From Mesorhizobium sp. (lineage in GTDB: Bacteria > Pseudomonadota > Alphaproteobacteria > Rhizobiales > Rhizobiaceae): 64,000 bases of DNA. The notes beneath the pieces were generated by a model. The model made no database searches, was not told the DNA's origin, and saw nothing but the letters and a program-made list of their open reading frames with translations. Made by a program: the position numbers and the translations under genes. This document shows positions 7,498 to 17,077 of the stretch, piece after piece (within the stretch, counting starts at the first letter, position 1; each line of letters begins with the position of its first letter). The stretch covers positions 117,033 through 181,032 of the forward strand of contig NZ_SUGA01000010.1 of NCBI RefSeq assembly GCF_004963255.1, written 5' to 3'.

Positions 7498-9486
7498 GTG
7501 CAGTTGCGTGGTGGGGTGGATCGCATCGTGGCGTGGTTGAACTGGAAAGGGCTTCGTGCCGACAGGCACGCCGCGCAGGGTTTGCTGGCAGTCGGCCTGG
7601 CTGCCACTGCTGTGTCGATCTTGCTGCCGCGCCTCGAATTTGGCGCCGACGCGCTGAGGCTCAGCCTGCAGATTTCCGTCGCCATCACGGCCGCGACGCT
7701 GTTTCTGTCGGCCATGTTCATTCACCGCATCGTCGACGACCGCCGGCAGATCGCCGAGAGCGAGCAGCGCTTCCGCCGCGCCATGGAGGATTCGGCGATC
7801 GGCGTCGCCATTGTCGGCCTCGACGGGCGCATCCAGCGGGCCAACCCCGCTTTCGCCGACATGCTGGGCTATAGCCGCGCCGAGATCGAGGCACTGACCT
7901 TCCCGCAGATCACGCATCCGGACGACCTGCCGATCGGCCGCGAGACGATGCTGAACGTGAAGGAAGGCAGGATCAGCTCCTACCATTTCGAAAAACGCTA
8001 CCTCAGGAAGGACGGGACTCCAGTCTGGGCGCAACTCGCCGGGTCGGTCATCCTCGACGAGGACACCGGCAAGCCGCTTTATCTGGTGTCGCAGATCGAG
8101 GACATCGACGCCCGCAAGCAGGCGGAGGCGCGCATCGCCGAGGCCGAGACCCGTTGGAATTTCGCGCTCACCAGCACCGGACAGGGCGTCTGGAGCCTCG
8201 ATATGCGCAAGGGCGGCACAACCTATTCCGAAACCTGGGCGAAGATGCTGGGCTATGCCGCTGGCGAGCTCGACGGCGACCCGGACCGTTGGCTGACCAT
8301 GATCCATCCCGACGATCAGGCAGGCGTCGCCGAGGCGGATCGCGCGCACCTTGCCGGCGAGACGCCCTTTTTCGAAGCCGAGTTCCGGATGCGGCACAAG
8401 GACGGCCACTGGGTCTGGATCCTCGACCGTGGCAAGACGATCGAGCGCGACGCGGATGGCCGGGTGATCCGCGCCATCGGCAGCCTGACCGATATCACGC
8501 AGCGCAAGGAGGCCGAGACGCGGCTGATGGTTTCGGCGGCGATGCTGGCCGATGAGAAGGAGCGTCTGAGGGTCACGCTGCAGTCGATCGGCGACGCGGT
8601 GATCTGCACCGATGCCGCCAACCGCGTCACCTTCATGAACCCGGTCGCGGAAAAGCTCACCGGCGTTGAAGTCAGCGAAGCCCTTGGAAAGGTGCTCGGC
8701 CATGTCTATTGGGCGGTCGATGAGGAAAGCGGGCAGAGAATCGCGCTGACGCGCCCTTTGGCGAGCGAACGGCCTCGTTGCGACCAGAACACGCGCGCGG
8801 TTCTCGTGCGGCGCGACGATACGCGCTGCAGCATCCGCCAGGTGGTGTCGCCGATCATGAACGACCGCGAGCAGTTCTGCGGCCTGGTCATCGTCTTCCA
8901 GGACTTCACCGACGCGCGCGCCCTGCAGCGCCAACTGGCCTATGCCGCCGCCCATGACGCGCTGACCGGGCTCGCCAACCGTTCGAGCTTCATGCGCACC
9001 ATGGAGGAACTGGTCGACCAGTGCCGCCTCAATGGCGGCGAGCACCAGTTCATGTTCGTCGACCTCGACCACTTCAAGGCCGTCAATGACACCGGCGGCC
9101 ATGCCGCGGGCGACGCGCTGCTCAGGCGCGTGGCCGACACCTTGCGCAATGTGCTTGGCCCGGAAGAGATCGTCGCGCGGCTCGGCGGCGACGAGTTCGC
9201 CGTCATCCTCAAATCGGGCGACGCGGCGCGCGGGCAGATCGCGGCGCGCTCGATCATCGATGCAATCCGCAACCTCAATTTCAGCTGGGACGGCCGCCCG
9301 CATTCGATCGGCGCCAGCATCGGGCTCGCGCCGATCCGCGCCGGTTGCGGCGAGGTGGATGAGATCATCGCCCGCGCCGACGCCGCCTGCTACGATGCCA
9401 AGGCGGCCGGCCGCGGCTGCGTTTCCGCAGCACCGGACGAAGCTTCGAGAGATGTGCCGCCTATGCCGCTCGCCGCGGCGTCCTGA
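7498..9486 (+). CDS. Membrane-anchored PAS-PAS-PAS-GGDEF diguanylate cyclase
   Basis: The 662-residue protein has two predicted membrane helices (about 25-45 and 55-75), three PAS/PAC modules (roughly 85-190, 205-335 and 345-455) and a GGDEF domain from about 470 to 640. The catalytic signature GGDEF is intact at residues 563-567, so c-di-GMP synthesis is expected. The product-inhibition site is degenerate: the residues that would be R and D of RxxD are G and E in GPEEIVARLGGDEF. No EAL domain follows. The GTG at 7498 is the first start; an internal GTG would begin nearer the first helix. Not obviously operonic with neighbours. Confidence 0.88.
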   Translation: MQLRGGVDRIVAWLNWKGLRADRHAAQGLLAVGLAATAVSILLPRLEFGADALRLSLQISVAITAATLFLSAMFIHRIVDDRRQIAESEQRFRRAMEDSAIGVAIVGLDGRIQRANPAFADMLGYSRAEIEALTFPQITHPDDLPIGRETMLNVKEGRISSYHFEKRYLRKDGTPVWAQLAGSVILDEDTGKPLYLVSQIEDIDARKQAEARIAEAETRWNFALTSTGQGVWSLDMRKGGTTYSETWAKMLGYAAGELDGDPDRWLTMIHPDDQAGVAEADRAHLAGETPFFEAEFRMRHKDGHWVWILDRGKTIERDADGRVIRAIGSLTDITQRKEAETRLMVSAAMLADEKERLRVTLQSIGDAVICTDAANRVTFMNPVAEKLTGVEVSEALGKVLGHVYWAVDEESGQRIALTRPLASERPRCDQNTRAVLVRRDDTRCSIRQVVSPIMNDREQFCGLVIVFQDFTDARALQRQLAYAAAHDALTGLANRSSFMRTMEELVDQCRLNGGEHQFMFVDLDHFKAVNDTGGHAAGDALLRRVADTLRNVLGPEEIVARLGGDEFAVILKSGDAARGQIAARSIIDAIRNLNFSWDGRPHSIGASIGLAPIRAGCGEVDEIIARADAACYDAKAAGRGCVSAAPDEASRDVPPMPLAAAS

Positions 9487-9516
9487 GTCGCGCCGGAAGG
9501 GTTCAGCCGCGGAAGA

Positions 9517-10395
9517 TCAGCGCGTCGGCACCGGATGGTCGCCGCGATAGTCGTAGAAGCCGCGGCCGGTCTTGCGGCCGAGCCAGCCCGCCTCGACATA
9601 TTTCACCAGCAGCGGGCAGGGGCGGTATTTCGAGTCCGACAGGCCCTCATGCAGCACCTGCATGATCGAAAGACAGGTATCGAGGCCGATGAAGTCGGCG
9701 AGCTGCAGCGGTCCCATCGGATGGTTGGCACCGAGCCGCATGGCGGTGTCGATGGCGTCGACCGTGCCCACGCCCTCATAGAGCGTGTAGATCGCCTCGT
9801 TGATCATCGGCAAAAGGATGCGGTTGACGATGAAGGCCGGGAAATCCTCCGAGACGGTGATCGTCTTGTCGAGGTGCTTCACATAGGTCTTGGCCGCCTC
9901 GAAGGTCTGGTCCTCGGTGGCGATGCCGCGCACGAGCTCGACCAGCTTCATCACCGGCACCGGGTTCATGAAATGTATGCCGATGAAGCGCTCGGGACGA
10001 TCGGTCTGGGCGGCAAGCCGGGTGATCGAGATGGACGAGGTGTTGGTCGCCAGGATCGCTTCCGGATTGAGCTGCGGGCAGAGCTGCGCGTAGATCTTGC
10101 GCTTGACCGTCTCGTCCTCGGTCGCCGCTTCGATCACCAGATCGGCGGCGGCGAGGTCGGCCATGGCCGGGGCGGCGGAGATGCGCGCCATCGCGTCGTT
10201 GCGCGCCTTTTCCTCGAGCTTGCCGGAACCGACCTGGCGGGCCATGTTGCCGCTGATGGTGGCGATGCCCTTCTCGATCCGGTCGGCAGATATATCGTGG
10301 ATGAGGACCTTGTAGCCACCCAGCGCCGAGACATGGGCAATACCGCCGCCCATCTGACCCGCGCCGACAATGCCGATCGTCTCGATCTTGCTCAT
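9517..10395 (-). CDS. hbdA: 3-hydroxybutyryl-CoA dehydrogenase
   Basis: The 292-residue protein has an N-terminal Rossmann motif GAGQMGGGIA, followed by LVIEAATEDETVK and the catalytic stretch IHFMNPVPVMKLVE with the active His. The C-terminal dimerisation domain (NRILLPMINEAI, GANHPMGPLQLADFIGLD) is complete. It oxidises (S)-3-hydroxybutyryl-CoA with NAD(P) in butyrate, PHB-related or fatty-acid metabolism. ATG 10395 begins MSKIETIGIVG; the frame stays open upstream without a better start. It is downstream of the ETF genes on the same strand, a common pairing with acyl-CoA dehydrogenation. Confidence 0.93.
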   Translation of the reverse strand: MSKIETIGIVGAGQMGGGIAHVSALGGYKVLIHDISADRIEKGIATISGNMARQVGSGKLEEKARNDAMARISAAPAMADLAAADLVIEAATEDETVKRKIYAQLCPQLNPEAILATNTSSISITRLAAQTDRPERFIGIHFMNPVPVMKLVELVRGIATEDQTFEAAKTYVKHLDKTITVSEDFPAFIVNRILLPMINEAIYTLYEGVGTVDAIDTAMRLGANHPMGPLQLADFIGLDTCLSIMQVLHEGLSDSKYRPCPLLVKYVEAGWLGRKTGRGFYDYRGDHPVPTR

Positions 10396-10596
10396 GACCC
10401 CGATCCCGTCCGGAACGCCCGCACTTCCTGGAAGTACAAAGACGTTCCTGCTTGTTTGTTTCCCGCAATCCGGATGCGAAACCGCCGGATTGGCTCCGGG
10501 CCTTGATGGCCCGCTTTTTGTGCAGTGCAAACTAAAAGGGCGGGGCGACTTCGTCTACCCCACCCTTTGGATTTTAATATGCCAGAACGGACGGCG

Positions 10597-11526
10597 TCAA
10601 AGCGCCTTTTGCAGCTCCGGCAAAATGACGAAGAGATCGCCGATCAGGCCATAGTCGGCAACCTGGAAGATCGGCGCTTCCTCGTCCTTGTTGATGGCGA
10701 CGATGACCTTGGAGTCCTTCATGCCGGCCAGATGCTGGATGGCGCCGGAGATGCCGACGGCGATGTAGAGGTCGGGCGCGACCACCTTGCCGGTCTGGCC
10801 GACCTGCCAGTCGTTCGGCGCGTAGCCGGCGTCGACGGCGGCGCGCGAGGCGCCAACCGCGGCGCCGAGCTTGTCGGCGACCGGCAGGATGACTTCCTGG
10901 AATTTCTCCGAGGAGCCGAGCGCGCGACCACCGGAGATGATGATCTTGGCCGAGGTCAGCTCCGGACGATCGTTTTCGGAGAGCTTGTTCTCGACGAAGG
11001 AGGAGAGGCCGGGGTTCGCGGCGGCGCCGACCGTCTCGACCGAGGCGGAACCGCCTTCCGGTGCTGCCACGAAGGAAGCGGTGCGCACGGTGATGACTTT
11101 CTTGGCGTCGGTCGACTGCACAGTCTGGATGGCGTTGCCGGCATAGATCGGTCGCTTGAAGATGTCCGGCGAGACCACCTCGATGATCTCGGACACCTGG
11201 GCGACGTCGAGCAGGGCGGCGACGCGCGGCGCGATGTTCTTGCCGGCGGAGGTCGCCGGCGCGACGATCGCGTCATAGGAGCCGGCCAGCGAGACGACGA
11301 GAGCTGCGGTTGGCTCGGCGAGGCGTTCCGAAAGCTCGTCAGCCTCGGCGAGCAGCACCTTGCGCACGCCCTTCAGCTTGGCGGCGGCGTCGGCGGCGCC
11401 CTTGGCGCCCTTGCCGGCCACCAGCACATCGACATCCGCGCCGATCTGGAGCGCCGCCGACAGCGCCTTGGCGGTCTGATCGGAAAGGCTTGCGTTGTCG
11501 TGTTCGGCGATGAGGAGAATTGCCAT
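10597..11526 (-). CDS. etfA: Electron transfer flavoprotein alpha subunit
   Basis: The 309-residue protein opens with [22 protein letters not shown] and ends with the FAD-binding domain. [49 protein letters not shown] and [12 protein letters not shown] are all present. ETF takes electrons from acyl-CoA dehydrogenases and passes them to ETF-quinone oxidoreductase. It follows etfB by 24 bp. The form with a standard C-terminus is the housekeeping ETF rather than FixB of nitrogen fixation. Confidence 0.95.
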   Translation of the reverse strand: MAILLIAEHDNASLSDQTAKALSAALQIGADVDVLVAGKGAKGAADAAAKLKGVRKVLLAEADELSERLAEPTAALVVSLAGSYDAIVAPATSAGKNIAPRVAALLDVAQVSEIIEVVSPDIFKRPIYAGNAIQTVQSTDAKKVITVRTASFVAAPEGGSASVETVGAAANPGLSSFVENKLSENDRPELTSAKIIISGGRALGSSEKFQEVILPVADKLGAAVGASRAAVDAGYAPNDWQVGQTGKVVAPDLYIAVGISGAIQHLAGMKDSKVIVAINKDEEAPIFQVADYGLIGDLFVILPELQKAL

Positions 11527-11550
11527 TTTCTTTGTCCTTTCCTGATCGCT

Positions 11551-12300
11551 TTACAGAACGCCGGCTTCGTTCTTCAGCTTCTCAACGAGCTCGGCCACGC
11601 TCTTGACCTTCACGCCAGCCTTGCGGCCGCCGGGCTCCTCGGTCTTGATCACCTTGAGGCGCGGCTTGACGTCGGCGCCGAAGTCGGCCGGGCTCTTCTC
11701 GTCGAGCGGCTTCTTCTTGGCCTTCATGATGTTGGGCAGCGAGGCATAGCGCGGCTGGTTGAGGCGAAGGTCGGCGGTGACGATCGCCGGCATCTTCAGT
11801 TCGACGGTCTGCAGGCCGCCGTCGACCTCGCGCGTCACCTTGGCATGATCGCCGGCGAGCTCGACCTTGGAGGCGAAGGTGCCCTGCGACCAGCCAAGCA
11901 GCGCGGCCAGCATCTGGCCGGTCTGGTTGGAATCGTCGTCGATCGCCTGCTTGCCGAGGATGACGAGGCCGGGCTTCTCCGCCTCGACGACGCCCTTCAG
12001 CACCTTGGCGACGCCGAGCGGCTCGGTCTGCTCGTCGGTCTTGACCAGGATGGCGCGGTCGGCGCCCATGGCGAGCGCGGTGCGCAGCGTCTCCTGCGCC
12101 TGCTGCGGGCCGACCGAGACGACGATGATCTCTTCCGCCTTGCCGGCTTCCTTGATGCGGATCGCTTCCTCGACCGCGATCTCGTCGAACGGGTTCATCG
12201 CCATCTTGACGTTGGCGAGCTCGACGCCGAGTCCATCGGCTTTCACCCGGACCTTGACGTTGGCATCCACAACCCGCTTCACGGGCACAAGGATCTTCAT
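11551..12300 (-). CDS. etfB: Electron transfer flavoprotein beta subunit
   Basis: The 249-residue protein begins [20 protein letters not shown] and contains [16 protein letters not shown] and the family signature region [39 protein letters not shown]. The beta subunit binds AMP and docks with EtfA. First gene of the etfBA pair, with hbdA further downstream on the same strand. Confidence 0.95.
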   Translation of the reverse strand: MKILVPVKRVVDANVKVRVKADGLGVELANVKMAMNPFDEIAVEEAIRIKEAGKAEEIIVVSVGPQQAQETLRTALAMGADRAILVKTDEQTEPLGVAKVLKGVVEAEKPGLVILGKQAIDDDSNQTGQMLAALLGWSQGTFASKVELAGDHAKVTREVDGGLQTVELKMPAIVTADLRLNQPRYASLPNIMKAKKKPLDEKSPADFGADVKPRLKVIKTEEPGGRKAGVKVKSVAELVEKLKNEAGVL

Positions 12301-12462
12301 TTTCCTGTCACCTCTCCTGAGATAGTCGGGGCGCTATAGCAGCGTACGCCCTGTCAGAGTTGTCGAAAGCCGACATTACGGGCGGAATATCCGCCCAGCG
12401 GTGCCGTTTCCGTAGTGGCGGCAAATCCGCGCGTCAATATCCCACGACTCACCCAAATCGGT

Positions 12463-13272
12463 TCAGTCGCGAGGCGTTGCTGCTCCACGGCCCCATTGCG
12501 ACCCCGGCTGCGCCGGGGTGCCGTCGCTCGCGGCGGGCTCGACGGGCACAGGCGGCTGCTGGATGTTCGGCGTCGGGTCCGGCTCGCCGTCGGCGCCGGC
12601 CAGCAGCGGCACGCCGCGGCTGCGCAGCACCAGCACCAGCACGAATCCGGCGATGATGCCGCCAATATGGCAGGCCCAGGAGATCTGGTCCTCGCCGCCG
12701 GCGGCGAACATCACGATCTGGAACAGAATCCAGAGGATGAGCGGGATGAAGGCCGGAATGCGCAAGGGGATGCGGGCAAAGGCCAGCACCCAGACTTTCA
12801 CGCGAGGGTAGAGAATCAAATAGGCGGTGACGACGCCGGCAATGGCGCCGGAGGCGCCGATCAGCGGCACCTGCGAATCCCAGGCCACCAGCCCCTGGAA
12901 GAAAGCGCCGGCGACGGCGCAGGCCAAGTAGAAGATCAGGTAACGTATGTGGCCGAGCGCATCCTCGACATTGTCGCCGAACACCCACAGGAACAGCATG
13001 TTGCCGCCGAGGTGGAAAATGTCGGCATGCAGGAACGAATAGGTGAGATAGCTGAGGCTTTCGGGGATGACGACGAATTCGGGCGACAGCTCGACCTTGT
13101 CGTGGACCACCGAGGGGATGAAGCCGAGACCGAGAACCGCGGCATTGGTGAAGTTCTCACCGCCGAGCGTGGTCGCCAGATAGACCAGCGCATTCACGAC
13201 GATCAGACCGATCGTCACATATTGCAGGCGGATGTGGCGCAGCCTGTTGGTGTCGTAAAGCGGGATGAACAT
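12463..13272 (-). CDS. Rhomboid family intramembrane serine protease
   Basis: The 269-residue protein has six or seven hydrophobic helices. The catalytic dyad is visible as Ser141 in LIGASGAIAG and His202 in CHIGGIIAGF, with the HxxxN oxyanion-hole motif at HLGGNMLFLWVFGDNVED. The N-terminus MFIPLYDTN is typical of proteobacterial rhomboids. A low-complexity Pro-rich tail follows the last helix. It should cleave helical membrane substrates; these are unknown. It lies 33 bp downstream of the adenosyltransferase gene on the same strand. Confidence 0.92.
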   Translation of the reverse strand: MFIPLYDTNRLRHIRLQYVTIGLIVVNALVYLATTLGGENFTNAAVLGLGFIPSVVHDKVELSPEFVVIPESLSYLTYSFLHADIFHLGGNMLFLWVFGDNVEDALGHIRYLIFYLACAVAGAFFQGLVAWDSQVPLIGASGAIAGVVTAYLILYPRVKVWVLAFARIPLRIPAFIPLILWILFQIVMFAAGGEDQISWACHIGGIIAGFVLVLVLRSRGVPLLAGADGEPDPTPNIQQPPVPVEPAASDGTPAQPGSQWGRGAATPRD

Positions 13273-13305
13273 CGGACCCTCCCGCCCCCGAATTCAGCGG
13301 TTCAT

Positions 13306-13887
13306 TCAGCGGTTCTTGCCGGGAACCCATAGCACGTCGGCCTTTCCATTGTCATTGACCGCACGGGCGGCGACGAACAGGAAATCCGAGACGCGGTTGA
13401 TGTATTTGAGCGCCTCGCGATTGACATGCTCGGCCGGATCCTGCGCCAGCGCCACCATCAGGCGCTCGGCCCGGCGCGCCACGGTGCGGGCCAGATGGAG
13501 CGCGGCGGCGGCCGGCGTGCCGCCGTTCAGCACGAAGGATTTCAGCGGCTGCAGGTCCTTGTTGAGGAGGTCGATGTCCTGCTCGACGCGGCCGGTCTGG
13601 GCGGCGACGATACGCAGCGGCTCGTATTCCAGCGGCTTGCCGTCGTCGGGCACGGCGAGGTCGGCTCCCAGATCGAACAGATCGTTCTGGATGCGCGACA
13701 GCATGGCGTCGATCGCGGGATGTTGGCCGGCGGTATGGATGCGGGCCATGCCGATGCAGGCATTGGCCTCGTCGACCGTGCCATAGGCATCGACGCGCAG
13801 GTCGGATTTCAGCCGCCGCTCGCCAGTGCCGAGCCCGGTGGTGCCGTCATCGCCGGTGCGGGTGTAGATCTTGTTGAGCTTGACCAT
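13306..13887 (-). CDS. Cob(I)alamin adenosyltransferase, PduO type
   Basis: The 193-residue protein contains KIYTRTGDDGTTGL at its N-terminus, the ATP-binding motif of the PduO/MMAB family, then YGTVDEANACIG and the C-terminal helix YINRVSDFLFVAAR. It forms adenosylcobalamin from cob(I)alamin and ATP. The motif set differs from CobA/BtuR, which has a P-loop. Likely co-transcribed with the HIG1-like gene upstream (17 bp gap) and the rhomboid gene downstream. Confidence 0.93.
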   Translation of the reverse strand: MVKLNKIYTRTGDDGTTGLGTGERRLKSDLRVDAYGTVDEANACIGMARIHTAGQHPAIDAMLSRIQNDLFDLGADLAVPDDGKPLEYEPLRIVAAQTGRVEQDIDLLNKDLQPLKSFVLNGGTPAAAALHLARTVARRAERLMVALAQDPAEHVNREALKYINRVSDFLFVAARAVNDNGKADVLWVPGKNR

Positions 13888-13904
13888 AACGTCCCCAAAA
13901 GACC

Positions 13905-14096
13905 CTATTTGCGCGTGAAGTAGACCACCAGCAACAGCAGCGCCAACGCCACGGCCTGCAGCATCACACGGGCTTGCATCAGCTTGTTCGAGGTGACGCC
14001 GGAGCCGCCGCGCATCATGTTGATCAGGCCGCGAACCAGCACGATCAGCACGGCCGCCATCGCGATGACGGCGAGAAGCTTCAAGACGATGACCAT
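13905..14096 (-). CDS. HIG1-domain-like twin-transmembrane protein
   Basis: The 63-residue protein has two membrane helices (about 3-24 and 42-60) joined by a basic loop GLINMMRGGSGVTSNKLMQARVMLQA. The loop-helix pattern resembles the HIG1 domain, found in small respiratory supercomplex factors. A role with cytochrome oxidase is inference only. It sits 17 bp upstream of the adenosyltransferase gene. Confidence 0.75.
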   Translation of the reverse strand: MVIVLKLLAVIAMAAVLIVLVRGLINMMRGGSGVTSNKLMQARVMLQAVALALLLLVVYFTRK

Positions 14097-14121
14097 CTGG
14101 CTGGCTCCGGTTCAGTTTCGG

Positions 14122-14988
14122 TCAGGCGCGCCTGGCGAGCACGCGATAGAGCAGGGACGCCGGCAGGATGCGTTTGAGCACCGCGCCGATCCTGGCCGGC
14201 ACCGTTACCACATAGTGCGGGCGCGGGCGCTGTGACAGAAGCGCGTGACGGAGCGCCTTGTGCACGACCTCCGGCCCCGGCTTCAGTTTCGACACGCTGC
14301 CGCCGGCCTGAAGCCGGGCGAGCTGCGCCTGATAGTCGGCGCGGTGGACGGAATTATCGACATCGATGTTCTTCAGGAACCAGGCGAGGCCATTGCTGGC
14401 GATCTTCGACGTCACCGGTCCCGGTTCGATGAGGGAAAGGTGGATGCCGCTGCCTTCGAGTTCCTGGCGCATGCACAGCATCAGGCCTTCGATGGCGTGC
14501 TTGGATGCCGAATAGGCGCCGCGGAAGCGGACAGGCGCCAGTCCGAGGATCGAGGAGCAATGGACGAGACGGCCGTGCCCCTGGCGGCGCATGACCGGCA
14601 TGACGCGCCGGGTGAGATCATGCCAGCCGAAGAAATTCGCCTCGAACTGCTCGCGCAGCGCCGGGACCGGCAGGTCCTCGACGGCGCCGGGCTGAGCGTA
14701 GGCGCCGTTGTTGAACAGCGCGTCAAGCGTGCCGCCGGTGCGTTCAAGCACCGCCTCGACCAGCGCGGCGATGGATTCCGGCTCACGATAGTCGAGGTAA
14801 AAGGCCTCCAGGCCGTCGGCCTCGAGCAAGGCGATATCGTCCGGCTTGCGCGCCGTGGCGAAGACCCGCCAGCCCTCAGCCTTCAAGGCCCGCGCGCAAT
14901 AGGCGCCGATGCCGGAGGAGGCCCCGGTGACGATGACGGTGCGCAACTCTTTCGCGACGGTGGACGTTGTCTGACCTGGGGTTGCCAT
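14122..14988 (-). CDS. Short-chain dehydrogenase/reductase
   Basis: The protein (288 residues from ATG 14988) has a classical SDR layout: NAD(P)-binding TGASSGIG, the NNGAYAQ motif, catalytic Ser in HCSSILG and the YSASK catalytic pair. The C-terminal 30 residues are hydrophobic and basic (ILPASLLYRVLARRA), suggesting loose membrane association. Substrate unknown. An in-frame TTG at 14997 is less likely than the ATG. Confidence 0.88.
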   Translation of the reverse strand: MATPGQTTSTVAKELRTVIVTGASSGIGAYCARALKAEGWRVFATARKPDDIALLEADGLEAFYLDYREPESIAALVEAVLERTGGTLDALFNNGAYAQPGAVEDLPVPALREQFEANFFGWHDLTRRVMPVMRRQGHGRLVHCSSILGLAPVRFRGAYSASKHAIEGLMLCMRQELEGSGIHLSLIEPGPVTSKIASNGLAWFLKNIDVDNSVHRADYQAQLARLQAGGSVSKLKPGPEVVHKALRHALLSQRPRPHYVVTVPARIGAVLKRILPASLLYRVLARRA

Positions 14989-15046
14989 TTGCCGCAATCA
15001 CTTCCCATATTCGCGGCGTCGACACAATCGAGCGGAGCGCGGGTCC

Positions 15047-15898
15047 TTGCTCAGGAATATCGTCGCCGTCAAGCGCGTGCTCTACGATGCGATCGGCCAT
15101 TTCAACAATGACGACGGCTGGGCGATGGCCAGCCATCTCGCCATCACCTCGCTGATGGCGCTGTTTCCCTTCCTGATCTTCGCCACGACGCTGGCGAGCT
15201 TCCTCGGCGCGCAGGCGTTCTCGGACACGGCGGTGCATCTTGTCTTCGACACCTGGCCGGAGCAGATCGCCAAGCCGATCGCGCGCGAGGTGCAGAACGT
15301 TCTCACCGTCAGGCGAACCGACCTTTTGACCTACGGCGTCGTGCTTGCCGCCTATTTCGCGTCGAACGGCATCGAGGCGCTGCGCACCTCGCTCAACCGG
15401 GCCTATCGCGTCACCGAAACGCGGGGCATCATCCACCGCAGGGTGCAGAGCATCATTTTCGTGCTGATCGCCACGGCCTGTTTTCTGGCCGTCAGCGTGC
15501 TTCTGGTGTTCGCCCCTCTGCTGGCCAGGCTGGCGGAGGCGCATCTCGAATGGATCAAGCCCTATATGGGCACCATCACGCTGTGGCGTTACGTCGTCGC
15601 CTCCACCGTCATCGTCATCGGGCTGTTCTCGGTGCATATCTGGCTGCCGGCCGGCAAGCGCCGCTTTGTCTCGATCATACCGGGTATCGTCTTCACGCTG
15701 ATCGCCTGGCTCGCCGGCTCGACCATCTTCGCCACCTATCTCGATCATTTCTCGTCCTACGTGACGACCTATGCGGGGCTCGCCTCGATCATGATCGCGG
15801 TGGTTTTCCTCTACATCATCTCGGCGATCTTCATCCTCGGCGGCGAGCTCAACGCCGCGATCAGCCGTTACCTGGAGGCTCGTGCGCGCGTCGGGTGA
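15047..15898 (+). CDS. YihY/UPF0761 (BrkB-like) inner-membrane protein
   Basis: The 283-residue protein has about six membrane helices and the family core: WAMASHLAITSLMALFPFLI near the N-terminus, the SNGIEALRTSLNRAY segment and LYIISAIFILGGELNAAI at the end. The family was once called ribonuclease BN, but that activity belongs to another gene; its role is unsettled. Start appears to be TTG 15047 (MLRNIVAVKR). Transcribed divergently from the SDR gene. A repeat-rich hairpin follows its stop. Confidence 0.85.
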   Translation: MLRNIVAVKRVLYDAIGHFNNDDGWAMASHLAITSLMALFPFLIFATTLASFLGAQAFSDTAVHLVFDTWPEQIAKPIAREVQNVLTVRRTDLLTYGVVLAAYFASNGIEALRTSLNRAYRVTETRGIIHRRVQSIIFVLIATACFLAVSVLLVFAPLLARLAEAHLEWIKPYMGTITLWRYVVASTVIVIGLFSVHIWLPAGKRRFVSIIPGIVFTLIAWLAGSTIFATYLDHFSSYVTTYAGLASIMIAVVFLYIISAIFILGGELNAAISRYLEARARVG

Positions 15899-15913
15899 GT
15901 TGCGTCGGGAGAA

Positions 15914-16052
15914 GGGGAACTGGGGAACTGAGGAATTGAAGAAATGAAGAATTTAAGAAAAACACAGCGCCAGTTGTTGCCCGCGATTCCTCAGTTCCTC
16001 AGTTCCTCGGTTCTTCAATTCTTCAATTCTTCAATTCTTCAATTCCCCTTCC
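15914..16052. repeat. Octamer-built hairpin (GARGAAYT units facing their complements)
   Basis: Left arm 15914-15961 reads as consecutive 8-mers GGGGAACT, GGGGAACT, GAGGAATT, GAAGAAAT, GAAGAATT. The right arm 15987-16052 is the complement, with about eight 8-mers, among them TTCCTCAG and TTCTTCAA. The arms enclose about 27 bp. The two arms can fold into a purine/pyrimidine hairpin. The EamA gene ends inside the right arm. Confidence 0.8.
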
Positions 16053-16961
16053 CCTAGCCTGCCCCGCTGTCGCCAGGCCCACGCCAAGGGTCGCGATTGC
16101 CATGCCGGCGATCTGCAGCAGGTTGAGCTGCTCGTCGAAAAGCATCCAGGCGATGACCGCGGTTACGGCCGGCACCAGGTAGAACAGCGAGGCTACCTTC
16201 GACATCTCGCCGTCCCTGATCATCACCATCAACAGGAAGATGGCGCCCACCGACAACACCAGGACCAGCCAGGCCATGGCGAAGATCAGCTCGCCATTGA
16301 CGGTGATGGCGCGCGTCTCGAAGGCGAGCGAGCCCAGGATCATCACGATGGAGCCGCCGACATATTGCCACATCGTCGCCGACACCAGATCGCCGCCGGA
16401 GGCGTAGCGCTTCTGCCAGATGGTGCCGGCGCTCATGCCGAGCACCGAGACGAGCGAGGCGGTCAATGTTGCCGCGGTCACGCCGCCACCGACCGCTCCG
16501 AGCTTGGGCCACAGCACGATGACGACGCCGACTAGGCCGACGGCGAGCCCGGCCCAATGGCGGGGCAGGATCGCCTCGCCGAGGAATCTGCCGGCGAGCA
16601 CGGCGGTGATCAGCGGCTGCAGGCCGACGATCAATGCCGAAAACCCCGCCGGCATGCCGCGGTGGATCGCCCAGAAGACGGCGCCGAGATAGACGCCATG
16701 CATGAGGACGCCGGCCATCATCGCATGTAACGCCTCGTCGCGCGCCGCCTTGCGCGAGCCCAGCAGCACGGCGAGGCCGGCAAACAGGATCGCAGCGATC
16801 ACGAAGCGGATGGCAAGGAAGGTGAAGGGTTCCGCCCAGGGCATGGCGTAGCGCGCGCCGATGAAGCCTGTCGCCCACAAAACGACGAAGGAGGCGGGAA
16901 TGAACCGCTTGATGCTCTGCATGGGTGGGAGGCTGCCGGGGTGAACGGTTGATGACGGCAT
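16023..16961 (-). CDS. EamA/DMT family transporter
   Basis: The protein is up to 312 residues with ten hydrophobic helices in two EamA repeats; PAEPF-like WAEPFTFLAIRF and GLQPLITAVLAGRFLGE are typical of drug/metabolite exporters. Substrate unknown. The first ATG is 16961; an internal ATG at 16922 (MQSIKRFIPASF) places the first helix closer to the N-terminus and may be real. The last residues IEELKN and the stop come from the octamer repeat, so the original C-terminus was probably altered by repeat growth. Confidence 0.88.
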   Translation of the reverse strand: MPSSTVHPGSLPPMQSIKRFIPASFVVLWATGFIGARYAMPWAEPFTFLAIRFVIAAILFAGLAVLLGSRKAARDEALHAMMAGVLMHGVYLGAVFWAIHRGMPAGFSALIVGLQPLITAVLAGRFLGEAILPRHWAGLAVGLVGVVIVLWPKLGAVGGGVTAATLTASLVSVLGMSAGTIWQKRYASGGDLVSATMWQYVGGSIVMILGSLAFETRAITVNGELIFAMAWLVLVLSVGAIFLLMVMIRDGEMSKVASLFYLVPAVTAVIAWMLFDEQLNLLQIAGMAIATLGVGLATAGQARGRGIEELKN

Positions 16962-17077
16962 TTGCTCTAATGCCGTTCAATCCGGCAAGCAAAACGAAAC
17001 GGTTGATCCATAAGCTAAGTCGAATTCAACAAACCGTGCCAAGAGGGGCATGGCGCGTCGGCGCGCCATGGGTGGGC

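Noticed and set aside
11526..11551. Nitrogen-fixation FixAB instead of housekeeping ETF
   Set aside because: Sequence features match the housekeeping EtfAB, and no fixC, fixX or nif genes are nearby.
15914..16052. CRISPR-like array
   Set aside because: Repeat units are 8 bp with no unique spacers, and no cas genes are in the window.
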